A DNA stretch of 64,000 nucleotides, from positions 51,527,858 to 51,591,857 of the forward strand of contig NC_087065.1 in the NCBI RefSeq assembly GCF_963678635.1, given 5' to 3'. Shown here one piece after another: positions 56,066 to 64,000 of the stretch. A model generated the notes under the pieces. That model ran no database searches. It worked only from the letters and a program-made list of their open reading frames with translations, and was not told the origin of the DNA. How positions within the stretch are numbered: position 1 is the stretch's first letter; the number at the start of each line of letters is the position of its first letter. The position numbers were made by a program, and so were the translations under genes. Source of the stretch: Symsagittifera roscoffensis (taxonomy: Eukaryota; Xenacoelomorpha; Acoela; Convolutidae).

Positions 56066-56556
56066 TTGTTCCGACTTTCGATACGAAAGTAACGGAATAT
56101 TTGTGCTCGGGGTGTTTTTTTTTCTTCAGACAAATTTCGACTTTTCAACTAGCCATTTTTGACGGATTTTTTTTATATCATTCGAAAGGTATGGTTGTCT
56201 TGAGCTCAAATTTCAAAAGATATTTCACCTGTGATCATTGTTCTTAAAGTGACGGAGGTATAAAGAGTGCCATTTTGGCCATTTTGGTATAGAGAGTTAA
56301 TCCGTCTTAGAAATTGTTCCAAATTGGTTAAAAGAAGCTTATTTGCCATAATTGGTTTGTTACATGGAGCAAAATCTATCCTTTTGTACTTTATATGGCG
56401 TGTGGGGTTATGATTTTCATTTAAAATTTTTCACATTTTGAAGAAAAAAAATTCTTCTGTTTCATTTTTTTGAATTTTTTAAATGTTATTACTGCACCAT
56501 AAACCTTAAAAGGCAGTCGGAACATTCAGGTCTTCGCCCTGATATGAGCAGTCTTG
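56066..56556 (+). mobile_element. Helentron/Helitron2-like element, first of a head-to-tail pair
   Basis: TTGTTCCGACTTTCGATACG to GATATGAGCAGTCTTG. The last bases abut TTGTTCCGACTTTCGATAC of the next copy with no spacer. The TTTCGATACGAAA word near the 5' end is itself a hairpin. Confidence 0.85.
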
Positions 56557-57084
56557 TTGTTCCGACTTTCGATACAAAAGTAACGGAATATTTGTGCTCG
56601 GGATGGTTTTTTTTTTTCTTCAGACAAATTTCGACTTTTTGACCAGCCATTTTTGACGGAATTTGTTTTATATCATTCAAAAGGTATTGTTGTCCTGAGC
56701 TTAAATTTGAAAAGATATTTCACCTGTGATCATTTTTCGTAAAGTTATGAGGGTTTAAAGATTGCCATTTTGAACAATTTGGGACAATGAACGAGCGATA
56801 TAATTCGCGCTATTAACGCGTAAGCGGAGATTTAATCCGTCCTATAAATCGTTCCAAATTGGCTGAACGAAGCTTATTCGCCATAATTGATTTGTTACAA
56901 TGAACAAAATCTCTCTTTTTGTACTTTATATGGCGTGTGGGGGGATGATTTTCATTAAAAATTTCAAATTTTAGAAAAAAAAAATTTCATTTTAATTTAT
57001 TTTTTTATGTTATTACTGCTGCTGCATAAACCCTAAAAGGCAGTCGGAACATTCAGGGCTTCGCCCTGATACGAGCAGTCTTGT
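56557..57084 (+). mobile_element. Helentron/Helitron2-like element, second of a head-to-tail pair
   Basis: The best-preserved copy. 5' TTGTTCCGACTTTCG; near the 3' end GCAGTCGGAACATTCAGGGC, whose GTCGGAACA is the inverted partner of the 5' end. Then come the perfect hairpin TCAGGGCTTCGCCCTGA and the end TACGAGCAGTCTTG, followed by TTT. An inverted partner placed before, not at, the 3' end and a terminal hairpin are the marks of Helentron/Helitron2 elements. Confidence 0.85.
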
Positions 57085-58690
57085 TTATTTAGATAATCTA
57101 TTTTCAATCAATTTTCTCTAATAAAGCTGGTACTTTTGTACAAATCTAGGCTACACTCAAAGTTATTTCCTGGAAAATTTGTACTTTCTTCCCCCTTAAA
57201 TCGATTGAGGAGAGCGGGTATTGTACGGGTTGATCCAAACTTACTTTTGAATTTGAGGTTAACAATATTAGGCACAAAGACGAAGCTATACTTCACAAAG
57301 AAAAGCAGCTTGCGGCAATAAGGAGCTCTAAAACGCCAGGAAAATGATATGCCTTGAAAATGAATTTATGAAAAAGCGGGTGAGTTGATCTCACTACATG
57401 CCTTCTCCTAATAGAAACAAATATAATCCCCCAAAAATCACTGGGCCGCCTTATTAGCCAAAAAGTTCCGTACATTTTCATACTTAAACACAACATGCTT
57501 TAATATTAAACATCACGTATGAACTCTTCTCAATTAAGCGGATATTATATAACACATTCTGCATTAGGTTATGATGTAGGGCAGAAATATGTAGAGCAAC
57601 AATTCGCATGAAATATTGCAATGAAATTTGCGAGTTACATAGAACATAATTGGACCGGTGATGTACCAAAATCGTTGCTTGTGTTAACATTTTGCAACAC
57701 TCAGATTCGAAGATAGAAATTTTTGTTTGAGATGAAAAAAAAAACATTCTTTAAGCAGGAGATGTAAACTAATTGTTTTAGACATCGTATTTCTTATTCG
57801 ACAACTTTTATACGAGCAGATTCTGATCAAGCTATCACAAATTTCAACGAGGCTCAGACTAAGTATAAAATCCGTTATCGTTTTCCAAGACACAGAAACG
57901 AACCTGAAGTTTGCAACACCTGAAATTCAAAAAATACAGAAAACAGAAAGAGTCATTTAATTATTTGCAGCAAGTCAGACTCACCGGTACAAATCTAGAC
58001 TGTGACAACCCAGCCACATAACCTTTTTTTGATACACACTAAGAAAAGCGGTTTCAGCTAAACAAAACCTTTCAATGAACGGGAATTTTTAGCATTAAAA
58101 GCTGACTTGCTGCAAACAATTTCAATTTTCCCAAACCCCGGCTATAATATTTACTTTTTTCATTATATGCCTATAAAAACTATTTGAAAGACCGAGTGAA
58201 GTAACTTAAAACAGAATTTGCATAAATTTATTCAGCTTTTACAAAGAAAAACATAGAAACACGACCACTTTTTTCTGACATTTAACAAAAAATTATCCGA
58301 TCACTTCAAAACAAAAATCAGAAAACGTTTTTCGAGAAATTCGATCCATGCCAAAGAAATATTAGTCAATGTGCCCATTTACAAATTACAATACTAACTT
58401 CAATTGCATCAAAAGTTGTTTAAATTAGAACAAAAGTCCATGCTTTTGCAATTAAACCGTCAATTAGCAGACAAACGATGTCCCGGCAGTTCAATTTTTC
58501 CCAAAAAAATTTTTTCATTTCGTGCAAAAAAAACAAAGCCCGGCAAATTTTTTTGCTTCAAAATAACGGAATCGGCCAGGAAAAGATTGAGAACAGATTT
58601 GCTTGAAAATTTGTTTAATGGAAGAATAATCTAGTTCCGATTACATGTAAACTTGCTCGCGCAAAAGAAATATCACTTACTCCAAAATCA
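57085..58690. other. Gene-poor stretch
   Basis: No exon or element identified. The small open frames overlap each other on both strands and have no coding character. Confidence 0.4.
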
Positions 58691-58950
58691 CACAACGTTT
58701 TTGTTCCGATCATTTAAAATCTGGAAAACATCGTATTCGGGGTTTTTTTTTCATTTTTATTTTCCACGCAAAATCACGCATCAAAAATTGTTCGAATGAT
58801 ATATCATAATGAAGCCTATTTTGCCGTATTTCTAACAATTGAAAACTTTCAAAAACAAAATGCTTCAGAATCGAGAAAAAAATTTATTTCAAATTTATGA
58901 GTTTTAGTCTAACTTCGAGCGTGTAAAGCGACTGCTTAACGCTCGTTATA
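58690..58950 (+). mobile_element. Helentron-related unit of the 8036-8467 type
   Basis: TTGTTCCGATCATTTAAAATCTGG, a CGGGGTTTTTTTTTCA stretch, and TTTTAGTCTAACTTCGAGCG near the right end all recur in the inverted-repeat element at 8036-8467. One arm only is present here. Confidence 0.5.
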
Positions 58951-58979
58951 TGAAAATTGGTAATATTAGCTGAAAAAAC

Positions 58980-59490
58980 ACATCGCGTAATATAGTAGAT
59001 TGAAAGTCACACCGCGATACAACACAAACAGCAAAAAACATAAGAGGTAAAAAAAATGAAACAAAGCCAACAAACAGTTGGAAAACAGTCAATGAATGCA
59101 AGTAAACAGAAAAAGTACAAAAAAGTTGAAAAAAGATATTTAAAGAACTTTGACTTTTTTGAACAAGCCATGATTGATAAACGTAACACAATGAGAAAAT
59201 TGCATCAAACGATAAAAAATTTCCGCTAGGAATTTTTATAACTCAATTCTATTTTCGAAGTTCGAAGCCGATCACGTTTTTGCTAACTTTGCACCTATGC
59301 TGATCGATAGTTGAATTTGCCTTCTTTTCGAAAAAAAGAAATGAATTGCACTCAAAAAGAAGCCAAAAGTGAAACCGCGAAAATCAAATTTGAGCGTGAA
59401 CCAATATTTTTCTTGAATAAAAAAAATCACAAAAACCTGTATAAGAGTGTTCACTGCTTTAATTATTCTTGAAAACAACATCAAATTGAA
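58980..59490. repeat. Interspersed repeat shared with 63455-63965
   Basis: Shared words include AAG(C/T)CGATCACGTTTTT, 'GATCGATAGT.GA(A/G)TTTGCCTTCTTTT', 'ACCGCG(A)AAATCAAA(T/A)TTGAGCGT' and 'TAATTATTCTT'. About 500 bp, no coding capacity, borders unclear. Confidence 0.6.
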
Positions 59491-61650
59491 AAAAAAATTT
59501 TTTTTATTTTTATTAATTTAGTCAGATGAATTTGTGCTACTTGTACAGCAACATCCGTGGGTTATTTTTTGCAATTGTTGGAAAACAATTGCATGCATTC
59601 TTTGCATCAAAATTTTACTCCATTATTCTAGGAAAGCAGCACTGCGTTAAAATACGCCCTTGAAAACTGAACAGAAACTCCAGTCCAAAAACTAAACGCC
59701 ATGAAAAACTTATATTTGCAAAGGTTTAGGTACCGGCTGCGCTCGAATCCTGGATATTCATCGTATCAAAAATCATGTTCATGTAGAGCTAGTTTAGCCA
59801 TGATTAGATTCCTATTATTTTGGATTCCGAAATGAAAGGGCCCAAAAATTTTTTACTCCGACTTACTTAATGCGAACGTAATCACTTGAGAAGAGTGAGT
59901 GCATGTCTCATTTTTGTTTTAAAAAATTTCAAAAAGAGACTTACTTTTAAAAATTTTGATTAATCTTGTTAAAAGCTGTAATCTGAGCAATTTGTATTTA
60001 TAAAACAGCTGAGGGTTACCCCTTAAAATGAACAGACGCTCGAAAACAGTCTATTTTTTAATTATTTAAACACTTATTTTGACTTGAAACTATATTTCTG
60101 ATTTCCTGTAAGTAAGGATATTTTTGAAATTGGTTGTTTCATCATGTTACCTGTTACAAATTGTTGAGTTCTTGAAGTGATTCTTTTATATTGAATTTTT
60201 AAAAGCTTAGAGTAAGCGGTGTCTAATTCTCCTGACATGGCATATTACTTTCTAGTCAAGAAAAACTGTTTCAATTTAAGATCAGATGAATCAAATTTTG
60301 CACGATCACACGTTTTAATTGTCCAGCTGAGTTGTTTTTCCAATGATATCGATAAGATAATTTAATGTAGTATTGCAGGGCAGTGTAGGTAACTGATAAC
60401 GTTCATCAGTAGTATTCTTGCTTTGATAGGTAGCGGTTTTTTGATCGACTGTAGTGTTTAAATACCACAGGCCATTTTTCTTCAGATAATTTTAACTTGA
60501 AAGGTCAAAAAATGGTCTACAATTACTCCGAGATATTTCATACTTATTTTTTCTTGAATCATTTTTACGTCTAGGGGAATTCAAAAACAACTTGACTTAT
60601 CAAATTAAACATAACTCAGCTAAACTCAAACCACGACAATCGAATTTGGCTCTTCAATTTCCCCCACATTCGAATTTCGAAAACTACTTTAACGTTGTCA
60701 TACGGTAATGAAATTTGCTTGGTGGAGAAATAAACCATTCTGAACACATTGTTTTTGTACCTCATAACGAAAAATGACGGGTTTCGCTGTTATCTGTAAT
60801 CGCTAGTGTAGGTATTATGAAAGTGAAAAATTTGCAACGTGGTGTGGAGTGGAAAAGAGGCTAATTTTATAAAGCCTTTTCCTGAAAAACGAAAGAAATC
60901 AACACGACCTATACAAGTATCTTCACTTCATTTATCGACACTTAACAAGCATGCTGTTTTAGCTTCAATTTATAGCTAAAAATTTTACGTCTAGGGTAAT
61001 TAAGTATTTTTTCATATTTTCTAACATGTTTTCTACTGCAGATTATAAGCTCTGTTTTTAGCATTAAGTGGGAGTAAAGTCTCTGAAAGTATTTGGATAA
61101 AATATTGCAGTTTATCCAAGTGCTATTTATAGCTATTTATTTAGATGGATCCGACAAAGCTGTGATACTTCAGCTCATCTGTCTCTACTCTCTCTACTCT
61201 TGTATTGGGTTTAAAAAGATGTGGCTAGAAAGTAATGTTAAAAATACTGTAATAAGAAAATATGATAAATCGAATCAAACTTCATATAAGTTAAGCAGGT
61301 TCTATAAATTAAAACGAGAATTCATTACTCATCGTGTGGGTGGCAAAATCTACTGCATGTTTCGCCTGAGGAGCATTCAAGAATGCGGCAAAAACAAATC
61401 GAACAATTAGCATCAGAAACTATGATTATCCGAATAAGACATGACTTCACCTCTAGCTAAAATTGATACCATGTACCTACTACCATTTGGTCAAACAAGT
61501 TGGCAAAAAAATATTTATTTGTTTCTTCTGAATAATTAAAACAACAATGGCAATCACAGGTAAAAGCACCTTCGCTGCAGATTATTGGCGATGAGTGGGC
61601 TGAGTGTTTAACATATTTTCTAGTTTTAGTAACAGCTGCTGTTCGACTAA
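59491..61650. other. Gene-poor stretch
   Basis: No convincing exon on either strand. The 105-codon plus-strand frame at 61093-61410 lacks splice context and family resemblance. Confidence 0.4.
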
Positions 61651-61652
61651 CA

Positions 61653-61720
61653 TTATTTTTCAAGTACAAGTAGAACAGTACGCACACGTTTGATAAGCAT
61701 CATGACGAGGGTTTTGGGAT
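61653..61720 (-). CDS. Possible last exon of an unrecognised minus-strand gene
   Basis: On the minus strand, acceptor ATAATAATTCCAG at 61733-61721 is followed by AT, which with the G ending the upstream exon gives GAT. The frame then runs PKTLVMMLIKRVRTVLLVLEK to TAA at 61653-61655. The phase match is the main support. Confidence 0.4.
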
Positions 61721-61867
61721 CTGGAATTATTATGGTGAATTAACTTAGCGTCGTTCAATTTGATTTGAATTAACAATTTTGTGAAATGGCGAAAAGAAAG
61801 ATGGAAATAGAAAAATGAATGAAAACTGAAAGAAAACGACTAAATGATGGTATAAGTATAAACGTAC

Positions 61868-61999
61868 CAATGCTGTAGCAATTTAAAAATATACTTAAAG
61901 TCTTCCGCCTTCCAAATATCGGCAATTTCCTAAGAACACTTTCGGGTAAAGAAAGAGCAGCTACAGCTGCCTGGTCTGGGCTGTGATCTAAAATTTTCC
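61868..61999 (-). CDS. Likely internal exon of an unrecognised minus-strand gene
   Basis: Between a good acceptor (AATACTTCTCGCAG) and a strong donor (GTACGT), 132 nt are open in only one of three frames. Parts read LDHSPDQAAVAALSLPESVL and LPIFGRRKTLSIFLNCYSI. The other two frames hit stops within a few codons. It lies only 285 bp downstream of the PPP2R2 stop codon on the same strand. It is therefore either an alternative 3' exon of PPP2R2, spliced from an undetected internal donor, or part of a tightly spaced gene whose 5' exons I cannot see. No family recognised. Confidence 0.5.
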
Positions 62000-62172
62000 C
62001 TGCGAGAAGTATTAATAAAAACTCCCTTTCTTTTATCAAGGGAATATTTTAGCTCTGTTCAATATTTTAAATCGCTTGATTTCAATTTCAGAGCCAAAAA
62101 AATAGATTCTAAGCAAAAAAATGTTCGCTTCCACGATTCAAGTTCCATTTGATGACATACTTCACTCCGTTT

Positions 62173-62178
62173 CTTTTA
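62173..62178 (-). promoter_or_regulatory. Candidate polyadenylation signal of PPP2R2
   Basis: AATAAA on the minus strand (AGGAATAAAAGAAACG) about 105 bases after the PPP2R2 stop codon. Confidence 0.4.
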
Positions 62179-62283
62179 TTCCTGTATTTTTGAAGCTACA
62201 CGTAAAATTGATCACGTCTTCCCTGTTCCGTTCATTTTTTCCCCACGAAATCTCTACCGCCGACAAAACAAGTGGGCGTCTTT

Positions 62284-62794
62284 TCAAATCTGGTGGTCTC
62301 CGGAACCATCTTCAGTTGCTATAATGCTGTTGTTGTTCTCCTGAGGCACCGCAGCAATTGCAGCGCCATCGCCGTCACCACTGTGATTGGACGTAGGCGA
62401 ACCAGAGTACAGGCTAAATTTGTGTTCGGTCATGGTGCTGTTTATTGAGGTCACTGTTTCCGACCGGACAATCGAGTTGTCGGAGATCGAGATGTGAGTC
62501 GTGTCGTCTCGCGAGTGTTCGTCCGGCAGAGCTGGCTCCGGTTCTAGGCCGGCGAAGAGGTAGAGATTGTCACTGGCAGCCAGTGCTATCACATCGTGCT
62601 GTGGATGCCAGGCGCTGTGAATCTGTTTCTTAACAGTGTCGAATTTACCTGATTCTATGTCGTCCAGTGGTGTGAGTTTCTGCCTTCCCATAGTTGTAGG
62701 ATACAATTCCCGGCTAGCTTCGAACGTGTAATCTGTCTGATTTTCTAAGTTGAATATTCGGAATCTGTTTTGATAAGAACCAGTTATTATGTGC
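62284..62794 (-). CDS. PPP2R2: PP2A regulatory subunit B (B55) last exon, with C-terminal extension
   Basis: B55 subunits are seven-bladed WD40 propellers that bind the PP2A A/C core and select substrates. This exon follows acceptor TTTTATTTCAG and matches the last blade: ITGSYQNRFRIFN (family: TGSYNNFFRMF), FEASREL, and IHSAWHPQHDVIALAASDNLY (family: [23 protein letters not shown]). Vertebrate and fly B55 end right after this point. Here about 85 more residues follow: acidic and Ser/Thr/Asn-rich, with THISISDN, GDGDGAAIAA and a Gln/Asn stretch, ending GDHQI. The many substitutions in usually invariant positions suggest a fast-evolving lineage or a specialised paralogue. The first exon base completes an Arg codon with AG from 63292. 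Confidence 0.95.
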
Positions 62795-63291
62795 CTGAAA
62801 TAAAAACAACAGTTAGAACCCACTGATGAAACGAAACGTGAGGGTATGAATACCTTAAAGCTATCAGATCACATATTCTTGAAAAAATGAAACTTCACTC
62901 ACAATCGTCTGATGGTGTCGAGGTTTGTAACATCTATTTTCAGTTGTAAAAGTCTGTTTAATTGCATATTTCTGATAATTCTACCTTATCGCTCGAAAAC
63001 TTTTAACAAAAATAATTTTTAGACTGGAACGGCTAGCTAGTTTAATCAATCAAATTTCACTTATTTTCAAAATTTAAGTATTGATTACCTCTTGCTTCAT
63101 TGAAACTTCAGCATATATTTTTTTCATTTTTATTACGATGATTGCAACATTCACTTGTCTGAAGCAGAGGATTCGGCTTTACGCCGGTTCAAACAAAATT
63201 GGGAACTATTGAGCGACAAGTACAAGTTAGATTTGTAATTGAAAGGGATGGGTGATACATGTACAGTATGTGGACTGGGGGAGGGGAGTAC

Positions 63292-63428
63292 CTGTCGTCG
63301 TGGCTCCAGGAGCACTCGAACTTGTCGAAGATGGAGTCGTTCTCGTACAGCCAGCACAGTTTGTGCCTGAGAGAGGGGTGCACTTGGTAGCACGCAATCG
63401 GTCCACTCTCCATGTTCAAATCCCACAC
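63292..63428 (-). CDS. PPP2R2: PP2A regulatory subunit B (B55) penultimate exon
   Basis: Acceptor TTTTTATAG..., 137 nt, donor GTACTC. It encodes [37 protein letters not shown] and SWSHDDR. This is the family's highly conserved 'KVWDLNMENRP...YQVH...LCSLYENDCIFDKFECCW' region (sixth to seventh blade). The remaining 5' exons lie beyond the right edge of the window. Confidence 0.95.
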
Positions 63429-63454
63429 CTATTTTTATGAAAACACATTTTTTT

Positions 63455-63965
63455 TAAATGACAAACATAGCCAACTAACAGTTGGATAACATAGCCAAAT
63501 AACAGTAGAAAACTAATGAACGCAAAGAAACTGAACAAAAACGGAATTGTTTTTTCAAAAATCTTAAATTATGAATTTCGAAGAAAAAAATAGATGGCCG
63601 TAAAGCTCTTTGAATTTGTAGAACAATTTATGATGGTCATTTTTTTGTTAAAATTAACTCAATTTGAGAAAACTAGATCAATATGTAGAACTTTTATTTC
63701 GCTGGGAAATCTGATAATTAATTTCCATTTTCGAAATTAGAAGTCGATCACGTTTTTTGTGACCTTAACAATTTTGCTGTTCGATAGTGGAGTTTGCCTT
63801 CTTTTAACAAAAGAAATGCATTGAACTTTAAAAAATCAAACCGCGGAAAATCAAAATTGAGCGTAAACAAATTTCAAGACTCTTTCCTCAAAAAAAACCA
63901 AGACCTATATAATAGTACTCACTACGTTGATTATTCTTCATAAAAACGTTTCAAACTATTTTTTA
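63455..63965. repeat. Interspersed repeat in PPP2R2 intron (second copy)
   Basis: Matches 58980-59490 in the same orientation over several hundred bases with moderate divergence. It lies upstream (on the minus strand) of the 63428 exon, inside a PPP2R2 intron. Confidence 0.6.
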
Positions 63966-64000
63966 TCGAAAAGTCATGTTGACAGCATAAGTTGACTTCC

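Noticed and set aside
61093-61410. 105-codon plus-strand frame
   Set aside because: No recognisable motif or conserved context; probably chance.

Overview
This is metazoan nuclear DNA from an animal I cannot place. It is AT-rich, genes are split by GT-AG introns of up to about 16 kb, coding density is low, and there are several classes of eukaryotic transposable element. No bacterial-type gene, CRISPR array, rRNA or tRNA was recognised. The only gene of certain family is the 3' end of a PP2A regulatory subunit B (B55/PPP2R2) at the right edge on the minus strand (exons 63292-63428 and 62284-62794).

The main structure is a tandem segmental duplication carrying two copies of a split gene, here called A and B. 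Each codes for a small single-pass membrane protein: a signal peptide, a cysteine-rich extracellular module, one transmembrane (TM) segment with cysteines, and a Pro/Tyr/Gln-rich cytoplasmic tail with a PPxY motif. The layout resembles the Shisa/CYYR1-like families. Copy B (29686-29719, 30040-30205, 46072-46172, 46714-47159) splices in frame into a 248-residue protein with 61 consecutive glutamines. Copy A (6219-6252, about 6585-6750, 11545-11658, 14681-14781, 15022-15299) has the same exon plan plus a second cysteine-rich exon, but carries a stop in exon 1, no visible acceptor for exon 2 and a stop in exon 3. Each cysteine-rich exon ends at a GTGA donor, so retaining the intron would put a TGA stop right at the domain boundary and give a short secreted peptide.

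Layout. 1-5080: repeats and one doubtful minus-strand exon. 5085-16304: duplicon A. 16305-18022: a non-autonomous terminal-inverted-repeat element whose empty site survives in duplicon B at about 48104. 18062-29060: remnants of a Ty3/gypsy-like element, including an array of gag-derived units of about 1.2-1.3 kb alternating with a GC-rich 20-bp minisatellite. 29110-48140: duplicon B, with a 7290-bp Ty3/gypsy element (31924-39213) in its large intron. That element has 297-bp LTRs differing at two sites and a 5-bp target duplication. 40700-45850 and 55508-57084: clusters of about 530-bp Helentron/Helitron2-like elements. 48360-49510: a 600-bp tandem duplication. 50986-51720: an unrecognised intronless coiled-coil gene. 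51721-61650: almost no recognisable genes. 61653-61999: two likely minus-strand exons. 62284-63428: PPP2R2.

Limits: all identities come from reading motifs. No alignment, transcript or database search was possible, and exon joins rest on splice consensus, reading phase and comparison of the two copies.
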